A stretch of DNA of 28,400 nt, from positions 1 to 28,400 of the forward strand of contig JBBRUV010000014.1 in assembly GCA_038247465.1 (NCBI GenBank). The letters run 5' to 3'. Below are positions 1-7,014 of the stretch, piece by piece; the stretch's first letter is position 1, and every line of letters begins with the position of its first letter. The position numbers and the translations under genes are program-made. The notes under the pieces were generated by a model. It ran no database searches and was not told the origin of the DNA. It saw only the letters and a program-made list of their open reading frames with translations. Source of the stretch: JBBRNH01 sp038247465 (GTDB lineage: Bacteria > Bacteroidota > Bacteroidia > Cytophagales > Spirosomataceae).

Positions 1-1473
1 CTGACTCAACCACCCGCCACCGGGCAGGTTCAGCAACCCACCGAAGACGGACAAAGCGGCCAGAACCATCAACGGAACCGTCATCGTCAGTGGCGATTCG
101 TGAAGGTGGTGTTTTTGTTTGTCGGTCCCCCGGAACTCGCCGAAGAACGTTAGAAACAACAGCCGGAACATATAGAAACTCGTCATTGCTGAACCCAGCA
201 GACCCAGGGCATACAAGAACTTATTGTGTTCAAAAACGTGGTACAGGATTTCGTCTTTCGAGAAGAACCCGGCGAACGGCGGAATTCCGGCAATGGCAAT
301 TGTACCAAGCAGAAACGTGATGAACGTAATGGGCAGAAACTTCCGCAAACCGCCCATATTTCGGATGTCCTGTTCATTGCTCATGGCATGAATCACGCTA
401 CCCGCGCCGAGGAAAAGCAGCGCCTTGAAAAAAGCGTGGGTAATAACGTGGAACATCCCCGCCGTGAAACCCATCACGCTCAAGCCCAGAAACATATAGC
501 CCAATTGCGAGACCGTTGAGTAGGCCAGAACCTTCTTGATGTCGTTTTGCAACAAGCCAATCGAAGCCGTAAGCAACAGCGTGGCAGCGGCAATACCACC
601 GATAATCTCCATCGTAATCGGGGCCAGTGTGTACAGCACATTGGACCGAACGACCATGTAAATACCGGCAGTGACCATCGTTGCCGCGTGAATCAGGGCC
701 GACACGGGCGTTGGGCCAGCCATGGCATCGGGCAGCCACGTAAAGAGCGGAATCTGCGCCGATTTTCCCATCGCGCCAACAAACAATAGCATCGTAATGG
801 CAACAATGGTTGGGTTTCCAACGGCGAAACCCGTTGCCCGCTCGAAAACAGTTGTGAATTCAGTTGTGCCGAAGGTGTTGATAATGAGGAAGATGCCGAG
901 CAAATAACCCAAATCCCCGATGCGGTTCATGACGAAGGCTTTGCGGGCGGCATTGTTATAATTGGTGTTTTTGTTCCAGAAGCCGATGAGCAGGTACGAA
1001 CACAACCCCACGCCCTCCCAACCGATAAACATAATGACGTAGTTTGACCCCATCACCAGCAAGAGCATGAAAAACAGGAACAGGTTCAGGAAGGCCATAA
1101 ACTTGCCGTATCCTTCGTCGTGGTTCATGTATCCGATACTGTACAAATGAATCAGCGAGCCAACGCCAGTCACAATCAGCAGCATCAGCAGGGATAACTG
1201 GTCAATCTGAAACGAGAAATTGATGTGCAGCTGGCCGACCGAAATCCAGTCGAACAGCACGGCCTTTAGCGGCTCAGCATCACCAACCTGCAATTCATTT
1301 TTAGCAAGGAAGTAGCCAAAAAGATAGAGAGTTATTAGAAACGAAGCAAATGAAGCCCCCACTGCAATTGGACCGACCAAACTAATTGGCACACGCCGGA
1401 AACCAATACCATTGATAATGAACCCGATAAGCGGGAAAAGAGGAATTAACGCGCAGAGTAGTTCTAAGTTCAT
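1..1473 (-). CDS. nuoL: NADH-quinone oxidoreductase subunit L (3'-truncated)
   Basis: This is a proton-pumping antiporter-like membrane subunit of respiratory complex I. The minus-strand frame is open for 491 codons from the ATG at 1473 to the window edge, so the C-terminal part lies outside. The translation is strongly hydrophobic and contains family hallmarks: MFIGWEGVGLCSYLLIGFW, the stretch around TWLPDAMAGPTPVSALIHAA with the conserved Lys/His of the pumping helices, and HAFFKALLFLGAGSVIHAM. The N-terminus MNLELLCALIPLFPLIGF is typical. It lies 83 bases downstream of nuoK in the same direction, so the two are probably co-transcribed. The assignment is certain; only the C-terminal end cannot be inspected. 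Confidence 0.97.
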   Translation of the reverse strand, partial: MNLELLCALIPLFPLIGFIINGIGFRRVPISLVGPIAVGASFASFLITLYLFGYFLAKNELQVGDAEPLKAVLFDWISVGQLHINFSFQIDQLSLLMLLIVTGVGSLIHLYSIGYMNHDEGYGKFMAFLNLFLFFMLLLVMGSNYVIMFIGWEGVGLCSYLLIGFWNKNTNYNNAARKAFVMNRIGDLGYLLGIFLIINTFGTTEFTTVFERATGFAVGNPTIVAITMLLFVGAMGKSAQIPLFTWLPDAMAGPTPVSALIHAATMVTAGIYMVVRSNVLYTLAPITMEIIGGIAAATLLLTASIGLLQNDIKKVLAYSTVSQLGYMFLGLSVMGFTAGMFHVITHAFFKALLFLGAGSVIHAMSNEQDIRNMGGLRKFLPITFITFLLGTIAIAGIPPFAGFFSKDEILYHVFEHNKFLYALGLLGSAMTSFYMFRLLFLTFFGEFRGTDKQKHHLHESPLTMTVPLMVLAALSVFGGLLNLPGGGWLSQ

Positions 1474-1487
1474 AAAACGAGTTCGTG

Positions 1488-1551
1488 GTTCGTGGTTTGT
1501 AGTTGGCTGACGCGAACATAAATAGGCGGTAGCCGACTACAAACCACGAAC
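1488..1551. repeat. Inverted repeat between nuoK and nuoL
   Basis: Two 21-base arms (1488-1508 and 1531-1551) are reverse complements with one mismatch, separated by 22 bases. The arm begins GTTCGTGGTTTGTAG, and GTTCGTG also occurs just before it (1481-1487). It fills most of the gap between the two nuo genes. It could form a long hairpin in the nuoKL transcript or be a dispersed REP-like element; no poly-U tract follows on either strand, so a simple terminator is unlikely. Confidence 0.8.
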
Positions 1552-1556
1552 TGATT

Positions 1557-1904
1557 TTACCATTTCAGTTTGTTCAAAAGCCCCACATCAATCGAGCGGA
1601 TGTTGCGGTAAATCATTACGATGATGGCAAGGCCAACGGCTACTTCGGCAGCGGCAACGGCCATAATAAAGAACACAAAAACCTGCCCGGCAGAGTCAGA
1701 ACGATACGACGAAAACGCGATGAGCATCAGATTCACCGCATTCAGCATGAGTTCGATAGACATGAAAATGATGATGGCGTTGCGCCGGGTCAGCACACCG
1801 ATAATGCCGATTACGAACAGCGCGGTGCTGATAATGAGGTAGAAATTGAGCGGAATGGACTCGATAACGCCGGGAATAGCGGTGGTTGCATCCGTTGGTT
1901 GCAT
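1557..1904 (-). CDS. nuoK: NADH-quinone oxidoreductase subunit K
   Basis: This is a small three-helix membrane subunit of complex I that takes part in proton translocation. Hallmarks are the helix LFVIGIIGVLTRRNAIIIFM, then SIELMLNAVNLMLIAF with the conserved membrane Glu, and VFFIMAVAAAEVAVGLAI with the second conserved Glu. I prefer the ATG at 1904 (115 residues), close to the usual length of about 100-110; an upstream in-frame start at 1931 would add nine residues. It is followed by nuoL. The gene upstream (2060) is divergent and nuoJ is not there, so nuoK is the first gene of its transcription unit. Confidence 0.95.
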   Translation of the reverse strand: MQPTDATTAIPGVIESIPLNFYLIISTALFVIGIIGVLTRRNAIIIFMSIELMLNAVNLMLIAFSSYRSDSAGQVFVFFIMAVAAAEVAVGLAIIVMIYRNIRSIDVGLLNKLKW

Positions 1905-2059
1905 AGAGAGTTGGTCAGTCAGGACGCGCAAAGATAAACGAAGTTATTGGACGGTAGCCGTTGCTGTTTCAAATTGCCCTTACCGCTTACCTAATATAAA
2001 GGTAGCCAAACGCAACTTTTCCGTAACTTCCTGCATCTTTCTCAAAAACTCGTTTCGTC

Positions 2060-3301
2060 ATGCAACCAACCGCCGATTATTTCGTCTCCCGCCCGGCTGC
2101 GGTGAGCCAAACCCGCCAAACCGACTGGCAACTGGGGATTCCCCTCTACGTTTATGCCGTTGTCCTGTCGTCGCTGTGCGTGGTGGTGGGCCTGCTCTGG
2201 GACATTATGTGGCACATGAGCATCGGGCGCGACGGCCTGTTTTCGGCCCCGCACCTTGTTATCTACGTCGGCGCGGTGGTATCGGGTCTGTTTTCGGGCT
2301 ACCAGATTCTGAGCCTGACCTTCCGGCGCAACCACCCCGATAGGCCCGCATCGGTTAAATTCTGGGGCGTTTTTTACGGCTCGCTCGGCGCGATGTTCTG
2401 CGTTTGGGGAGCCATTGCCATGCTGACTTCGGCACCATTTGACGATTGGTGGCACAACGCCTACGGCCTCGATGTGCAGATTCTGACTCCGCCCCACACC
2501 ATTTTGGCCCTCGGTATTATGATGGTGCAGTTTGGAGCCATGATTGGTGTATTGGCCCTACAAAACCGGAGTGCCGCCAGTGCGGTTCAGCAGCAGATGA
2601 CTCCCGAACTGGCGGCCCAACAGGCCAATCGGCTGAAAATGCTGTTTGCCATTGCTGCTGGGCTGTTGCTGGCGGTGCTGTTTACGCTGGTTTCTGAGAA
2701 TGTTGCCAACTACGCGGCTCACAACTCATCCTATTATCTGTTTGCCGCGATTGTTTTTCCGGTCTATCTGCTGGCCGTTGGGCGGGCTTCGTTGCTGCGG
2801 TATCCGCTCACCACCATTGCCCTCGTTTATATGCTTACGATGTTGGTGCCAAGTTGGGTGATTCAGTTTTTTCCGGCAACGCCCAAGTTGGGGCCGGTGC
2901 TAAACCCCATCACTACTTATCAGCCGTTTGTGTTTCCGCTGCTGCTCGTGATTCCGGGCTTTGTACTGGACAAACTCACCCATCGGTTTGCGGGTAAACT
3001 CAATGATTGGGTGTTATCGGTGGTGTTGGCCGTGGCATTCATGGCAGTCTTGCTGGTAGTGCAGTGGCCGTTTGAGGAGTTTACGCTCACATCTCCCCTC
3101 GCCCGGAACTACTTCTTCATGTCTTATTCTTGGGTTTATGCCCAGGACCCAAACTGGGAATACCGCTACGCGTTTGCCCCCTGGATGCAGCAAACGCCCG
3201 TTCAGTTCGCGCAGGGATTTGGCGTTGCACTACTGGCAGCTACTGCTTCGGCCCGCGTGGGGTTGTGGTGGGGAAGCTGGATGAAACGGGTTATGCGATA
3301 G
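2060..3301 (+). CDS. Polytopic membrane protein with PmoC/AmoC-like metal-site motifs
   Basis: This is a 413-residue protein with about nine or ten predicted membrane helices and no signal peptide. I know of no experimental function for the family. Two acidic/His motifs stand out: D48-x3-H52-x12-H65 (DIMWHMSIGRDGLFSAPH) and D128-x3-H132-x13-H146 (DDWWHNAYGLDVQILTPPH), 80 residues apart. In PmoC of particulate methane monooxygenase the copper ligands are Asp156/His160/His173 and Asn227/His231/His245: the same spacings in the same order, with Asp replacing Asn in the second site here. PmoC is shorter (about 260-290 residues), so the C-terminal helices here are extra. The protein is followed after 31 bases by a His-rich protein of PmoB-like topology. 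Homology to PmoC is inferred from motif spacing, not from an alignment; a membrane metal-binding role is the safer reading. Confidence 0.6.
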   Translation: MQPTADYFVSRPAAVSQTRQTDWQLGIPLYVYAVVLSSLCVVVGLLWDIMWHMSIGRDGLFSAPHLVIYVGAVVSGLFSGYQILSLTFRRNHPDRPASVKFWGVFYGSLGAMFCVWGAIAMLTSAPFDDWWHNAYGLDVQILTPPHTILALGIMMVQFGAMIGVLALQNRSAASAVQQQMTPELAAQQANRLKMLFAIAAGLLLAVLFTLVSENVANYAAHNSSYYLFAAIVFPVYLLAVGRASLLRYPLTTIALVYMLTMLVPSWVIQFFPATPKLGPVLNPITTYQPFVFPLLLVIPGFVLDKLTHRFAGKLNDWVLSVVLAVAFMAVLLVVQWPFEEFTLTSPLARNYFFMSYSWVYAQDPNWEYRYAFAPWMQQTPVQFAQGFGVALLAATASARVGLWWGSWMKRVMR

Positions 3302-3332
3302 GCAATTATGATTAACCAATAACCAGTTATCA

Positions 3333-4994
3333 ATGAAAAATCTTCGCTTTCAAACGCTTCTGTTCGTTCTCGTTTTTTGTTCGCTCAACACCTTCGCGCA
3401 CATCGGTAGTCCTGGTGTGCTGGTGCAACAACAGGCAGGCAAGTACCAACTGTTGGTCAGCATTGAGCCGCCTGATGTGGTTCCTGGCACGGCCAAAATC
3501 ACAGTTTTTGTGGAGCGCGGAAGCCCGAACACCATTCTGGCCCGGCCTATTTATTTTTTGTCGGGCGATGAGGGCGCACCCACGCACGACGCACTATTGC
3601 CCGTTGCCGGAAAGCCAGGGCAGTTTGCCGGTATTGTCTGGATGATGTCGAGCGGGTCATCGAGCGTTGAACTGCAACTCGACGGGCCGGATGGTTCGGC
3701 AAAAACCATCGTGCCGGTGGTGGCCGTTTCAACCGCGCAACGACCGCTTCCTGCCGAAACCGGCTGGATTCTGGCCGGGTTGGGGCTATTGCTCGTCGTG
3801 CTGATGATTACCGTTATCGGGTCGAGTGTGTCAGACGGTACGCTGGCTCCCGGTCAGCCAAAACCCAAAACGGTAGGCCGCAAACGGCTCGTCGGGATGA
3901 GCGTGGCCGGTGTAGTGCTGATTCTGATTCTGTCGGGATGGCGGTTTTGGTGGACAAGTTGGGCCGATAATTATCAGAACAACCAACTGTATCGCGCTTT
4001 GCCCCTCAAAACAAAAGTCGTGGCCCAGCCTGGGAATCCTCCCGCGCTGACGATGAAACTCGACACGGGCAGTAGCGGGCGTGGCTACCGTCGCCGTCCG
4101 TTAAGTTTTATCCTGCCCGATCATGGTAAACTCATGCACGTTTTTCTGGTGAAGATACCCGGTTTAGATGCTTTCGCCCACCTGCACCCGATGCGGCAAG
4201 ACACAGCTACTTACCGAACCAACTTGCCGAATCTGCCCGCTGGCAAGTATTTAGTCTATGCCGATGTGGTCTATCGCTCCGGTTTTGCCGAAACTATGAC
4301 CGATACGCTCGACATGCCGGCTTTTGCGGCCACAACACCCGCCAAACTTGCCGATGCGGACGACAGCTATCAAACTACGAACGCGATTGGCAAACAAGAT
4401 AACAAGCTGAATACGTTGCAGTTAGATGCAGCAATGGCGAGTTGTGGCAAACCCGGAGCCAGTGTGCCGCTCGGAGACGGTTCGGTGATGGTCTGGACGG
4501 ATAAACCCGCGCCCGTTCTGGAAGCCGCCACGCCTTACGTGCTGAAATTTGCCGTTGCCGATGCTGTCGGGAAACCTGCCGCCCTGGAGCCGTATCTGGG
4601 TATGGGTGGTCACGCTGTGATTGTGCGCGAAGACGGTTCGGTTTACGTGCATCTGCACCCCGTTGGCACGGCTTCGATGGCGGCAGAAACGGCCCTTGTC
4701 AGCCGTATTGCCGACACCAGCCGGACGTTTAAATACCCCGCACCCGCACCCTTCCGCGACAGTATTGACCGCTACGTCACCCGCCTGCGTCAACTCCCCG
4801 AAGCCGAAAAAAACAAGTTGTTGCTGGCCCAAATGCCACCCATGAACCATGCTATTGACGTGCCAAACATGGTTGAGTTTCCGTACTCGTTTCCGCGAGC
4901 CGGGCAATACCGGCTTTGGGTACAGGTAAAACGGAATGGTCAGGTACTGACGGGCGTTTTTGATGTGATGGTGACCGAGTCTGGTCTGCAATAA
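3333..4994 (+). CDS. Exported His-rich membrane-anchored protein, PmoB-like topology
   Basis: This 553-residue protein has a signal peptide (about residues 1-22, ending NTFA) whose predicted cleavage leaves a His as mature residue 1. An N-terminal extracytoplasmic beta-rich domain (about 23-140) follows, then a membrane helix at about 143-163, a short basic loop, a second helix at about 186-206 and a C-terminal extracytoplasmic domain. The C-terminal domain carries two HLHP motifs (near residues 283-286 and 440-443), each preceded by another His (MHVFLV, GGHAVIV), and a late PPMNHAI. Similar motifs occur in YtkA/FixH-like copper-associated domains. Soluble domain, two helices, soluble domain with an N-terminal His is also the PmoB plan, but the PmoB HxH pair of the N-terminal domain is missing here. 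It is probably co-transcribed with the preceding gene. A periplasmic metal role is inferred. Confidence 0.6.
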   Translation: MKNLRFQTLLFVLVFCSLNTFAHIGSPGVLVQQQAGKYQLLVSIEPPDVVPGTAKITVFVERGSPNTILARPIYFLSGDEGAPTHDALLPVAGKPGQFAGIVWMMSSGSSSVELQLDGPDGSAKTIVPVVAVSTAQRPLPAETGWILAGLGLLLVVLMITVIGSSVSDGTLAPGQPKPKTVGRKRLVGMSVAGVVLILILSGWRFWWTSWADNYQNNQLYRALPLKTKVVAQPGNPPALTMKLDTGSSGRGYRRRPLSFILPDHGKLMHVFLVKIPGLDAFAHLHPMRQDTATYRTNLPNLPAGKYLVYADVVYRSGFAETMTDTLDMPAFAATTPAKLADADDSYQTTNAIGKQDNKLNTLQLDAAMASCGKPGASVPLGDGSVMVWTDKPAPVLEAATPYVLKFAVADAVGKPAALEPYLGMGGHAVIVREDGSVYVHLHPVGTASMAAETALVSRIADTSRTFKYPAPAPFRDSIDRYVTRLRQLPEAEKNKLLLAQMPPMNHAIDVPNMVEFPYSFPRAGQYRLWVQVKRNGQVLTGVFDVMVTESGLQ

Positions 4995-5012
4995 AACCGC
5001 CTATTTTCGTAA

Positions 5013-5077
5013 GTATCCTCAAATGCAGAATCCGACTGGTTTTAGTTGTACCAATCGGATTCTGCATTTGAGGATAC
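5013..5077. terminator. Strong bidirectional hairpin terminator
   Basis: Two 28-base arms (5013-5040 and 5050-5077) are reverse complements with one mismatch around a nine-base loop. The hairpin lies between the convergent stop codons at 4994 (plus) and 5086 (minus). T-rich bases follow on the plus strand (GTTTATTATT), fitting a rho-independent terminator that serves both genes. Confidence 0.8.
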
Positions 5078-5085
5078 GTTTATTA

Positions 5086-5832
5086 TTACTGACAATGTTG
5101 GTTTTTAGTCAGGAAATAGCGTTTTCCGTTCAGGTTCACTTCGCCCTGAGCGCGATAGGCAATAACCCGCACCGTTGGCGATTCATCGCGGGGTGTAAGC
5201 ACTAAATAAGCCGTATTGCCTTCTGTCTGAACACGCCATGTTCCGCTTGCGCCATCGGCAGAAACCGCCGAAAAATCCGGACTCGAATAGCTGTTATCGG
5301 AGCCATAACTATACGTACCATTGCTGCACAGGTCATAATACCACTTGTCGGCCATGCCGTTGCCCGTGTAGAGATACAGCAACCGCCGACCCCGAATCAG
5401 TTGCGTCCATTCACCCGCCAATCCCGATGTCGGCTGTTGTTTTTGAACGGGTGCTGCGCTTGCCGCCTGATTGCCGTTGCTCCGTGTGTACTGACCCTGC
5501 AACACGGCCTGACCGTTGTAGCCAATAACTACGTCTAATTGCCCGCCGTTGAGCAGCATCTCGAACACAAAACCCGGCTGCCCGTTTAACTTGACCGTAC
5601 CCGTAGCCGCATTGCCATTTTGTTCGCCAGTCAGGTAGTGCGTTTCAGACGCACCATTTTGGGTGAATACCAGCGTACCCGACAACGCATTGCCCGATGC
5701 CCCGAGCGTGAGGGTGCTGGGCAAGCTGCCGCCCTGACCGCCCATCTGCCCCTGCCAGCGCCCAACTAAGCCCTGCGCCTGTGTTAGTAGTAGCGAGAGG
5801 CCGATTAACGAGAATATCAGCAGTGTTTTCAT
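5086..5832 (-). CDS. Secreted hypothetical protein, lipocalin-like beta-rich
   Basis: This 248-residue protein has an N-terminal signal peptide (MKTLLIFSLIGLSLLLTQAQG). The mature part starts LVGRWQGQMGG and contains a later LAGEWTQLI. A W preceded by G or E at the start of a beta-sheet domain is common in lipocalin-like and META-like secreted Bacteroidota proteins, so two beta domains separated by a Gln/Ala-rich linker (about residues 118-135) are plausible. No catalytic motif is visible. Two Cys (LCSNG and the C-terminal HCQ) could form a disulfide. Function is unknown. It converges on the PmoB-like gene across a shared terminator. Confidence 0.75.
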   Translation of the reverse strand: MKTLLIFSLIGLSLLLTQAQGLVGRWQGQMGGQGGSLPSTLTLGASGNALSGTLVFTQNGASETHYLTGEQNGNAATGTVKLNGQPGFVFEMLLNGGQLDVVIGYNGQAVLQGQYTRSNGNQAASAAPVQKQQPTSGLAGEWTQLIRGRRLLYLYTGNGMADKWYYDLCSNGTYSYGSDNSYSSPDFSAVSADGASGTWRVQTEGNTAYLVLTPRDESPTVRVIAYRAQGEVNLNGKRYFLTKNQHCQ

Positions 5833-5886
5833 TGCGCTTGTGGTGGTGAAACGAGTCTGATTAACGCCTGTAAATATAGGCTCTGA

Positions 5887-6126
5887 TTAGTAGCCAATAC
5901 CAACCAGTTTCGTTTCCCGCAACACTGTCTCAGCCCGCCGACGGGCAACGGCTACCCGGTCGCCGTTGGTGAGCCGTTGCCAGTATTCGTCGGGCTGGTT
6001 AGTAGCTACATAGCCCCGATTCACGAGGTGCTTGCGGTGCAGCCGCAGAAACGCGCCGGGCGGCATCGGGTCGTGGAACCGTTTGATGGTCAGGGCCACC
6101 AACAGCCGCGAGCCCGTACTAAGTAT
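5887..6126 (-). pseudogene. LytTR DNA-binding domain, C-terminal fragment
   Basis: The translation contains FLRLHRKHLVNRGYV, then a gap and LTNGDRVAVARRRAETVL. This is the C-terminal half of a LytTR domain, as found at the end of LytR/AlgR-type response regulators (F-x-R-x-H-[RK]-x-x-[LV]-V-N, then G-x-x-[VL]-[PA]-[VL]-[AS]-R-R). The frame is open only from 6126, where a TAG precedes it, so the receiver domain and the start of the DNA-binding domain are gone. The upstream sequence belongs to an unrelated signal-peptide relic. It cannot encode a working regulator. Confidence 0.7.
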
Positions 6127-6128
6127 CT

Positions 6129-6147
6129 AATAAATACTGTATTTATT
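6129..6147. repeat. Perfect palindrome at a gene-fragment junction
   Basis: AATAAATACTGTATTTATT is a perfect inverted repeat with 9-base arms and one central base. It lies exactly between the LytTR fragment and the relic of a secreted protein, where two unrelated sequences have been joined. It may be a rearrangement scar or a regulator site; nothing in the sequence decides between these. Confidence 0.6.
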
Positions 6148-6233
6148 ACTGCCCCAGGCGCAACTTCCCACTTGTTGATCCAGCGCAACGTGTAGGTAAA
6201 GGCATCTTTGAGGGTAAGCAGGTTGGTTTTCAT
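6148..6233 (-). pseudogene. Relic of a secreted DUF4440/SnoaL-like paralogue (copy A)
   Basis: The minus strand from the ATG at 6233 reads MKTNLLTL and then DAFTYTLRWINKWEVAPGA. The first part matches the start of the paralogues at 7841 and 11051 (MKTNLFTL), and the bases upstream of the ATG (ATTGGG on the plus strand after the start) match those copies too. The second part resembles the KWLFV/QWQMV strand of DUF4440-type proteins. Only the ends remain, joined by a deletion, and the frame then runs into the LytTR fragment region. Confidence 0.5.
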
Positions 6234-6250
6234 TGGGATATTTGGTTGGT

Positions 6251-6258
6251 TATATTTG
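6251..6258 (+). promoter_or_regulatory. Bacteroidota -7 box for the 6277 operon
   Basis: TATATTTG matches the Bacteroidota -7 consensus TAnnTTTG exactly and lies 18 bases before the antitoxin ATG at 6277. A clear -33 TTTG at the expected distance is not obvious. Confidence 0.55.
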
Positions 6259-6276
6259 TTGAAACTTGACAGAAAC

Positions 6277-6474
6277 ATGGAGACACTCACTATTGAGCTG
6301 ACACACGAAAAGGCGTTCGACTTGCTGAAAGACCTTGAATCAATGGAGATCATTGGCTTCGTAAAACCAGCCGAATCCGTTTCGCAAGGCGTTCGGTTAG
6401 GCAGTTTAGCGGGTCAGTACAGCATTCCAGATGATTTTAACGCACCCCTTGACGAACTCAACGACTATCAGTAA
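6277..6474 (+). CDS. Antitoxin of a VapBC-type module
   Basis: This small protein (65 residues) begins METLTIELTHEKAFDLLKDL and ends in an acidic tail, DELNDYQ. Small proteins of the form M-x-T-[LI]-x-[LI]-x(6-10)-LL-x-[DN]-L are typical antitoxin partners of PIN toxins in Cytophagales and Cyanobacteria. The ATG at 6277 is chosen over an upstream start at 6208 because the -7 box lies at 6251-6258 and the paralogous antitoxin at 7906 starts at the equivalent point. Its stop overlaps the start of the PIN toxin by one base, which indicates translational coupling. It would bind and neutralise the toxin and probably repress the pair. Confidence 0.75.
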   Translation: METLTIELTHEKAFDLLKDLESMEIIGFVKPAESVSQGVRLGSLAGQYSIPDDFNAPLDELNDYQ

Positions 6475-6869
6475 TGGACTATCTCGTTGATACTCAAATT
6501 CTGATTTGGAGCCTTGTTGGTCCCGAAAAACTGTCGGTATCCACGCAAACTCTCCTCAAAAACAACCGGATTCTGGTCAGTCAGGTCAGCCTGTACGAAA
6601 TAGCCGTCAAGCAGAAAATCGGTAAGCTCCCTAAACTTGGCTTGCCGACTGAAGCCTTACTGAAACAGGCCCAAGCCGATGGTTTTCGCCTGTTGCCCAT
6701 CAAAAACGCACACATTGCGGCTTACAACGATGTCCCCCTGTTTCCAGAACACCGTGATCCTTTTGATAGGCTTATCTTAGCTACGGCCCTCAGTGAAACC
6801 ATGCCGGTTGTTTCTGCCGATGGAAACTTCAGGCTCTATGCTGCTCATATTCAGTTGATCGAAAACTGA
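6474..6869 (+). CDS. PIN-domain ribonuclease toxin, VapC type
   Basis: This 131-residue PIN-domain protein would act as an endoribonuclease toxin in the cytoplasm. The acidic metal-binding residues are visible: D6 in YLVDTQ, the Glu of SLYEIAVKQKIGKL, the Asp pair in HRDPFDRLILATAL, and the Asp of VSADGNF. Length and motif order fit the single-domain PIN toxin type with an HRDPFDR signature. The gene is intact and coupled to the preceding antitoxin. It ends 15 bases from a decayed minus-strand tail. The RNA target cannot be read from sequence. Confidence 0.88.
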   Translation: MDYLVDTQILIWSLVGPEKLSVSTQTLLKNNRILVSQVSLYEIAVKQKIGKLPKLGLPTEALLKQAQADGFRLLPIKNAHIAAYNDVPLFPEHRDPFDRLILATALSETMPVVSADGNFRLYAAHIQLIEN

Positions 6870-6884
6870 CTTGAAACAAGCAGT

Positions 6885-7010
6885 TCAGTACTCCGTCTGT
6901 CTCAGGGCGTAAATCACAATTGGCCGCATCCTGTCGCCCAAAACCTTTGCTGAGTTAGTTGGGCTGGTTTGAACTGAGCAAACTACTTGTATTTCAGCTT
7001 GGTAAGATAA
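6885..7010 (-). pseudogene. C-terminal tails of decayed minus-strand genes
   Basis: Two short minus-strand tails are readable. One ends MRPIVIYALRQTEY before a stop at 6885. The other, nearer 6985-7010, reads LTKLKYK before a stop. The first resembles the tail at 11688 (RSVVVHALKQTDY) and the second the tail at 8545 (HTKLEYK). Neither has an upstream gene in frame, so they look like ends of deleted members of families still partly present nearby. Confidence 0.3.
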
Positions 7011-7014
7011 ATAC

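Noticed and set aside
2060..3301. The membrane protein as an extra complex I antiporter-like subunit, because nuoKL are adjacent.
   Set aside because: It is divergent from the nuo genes and lacks the Glu/Lys helix motifs of NuoL/M/N; its conserved-looking residues are Asp/His pairs instead.
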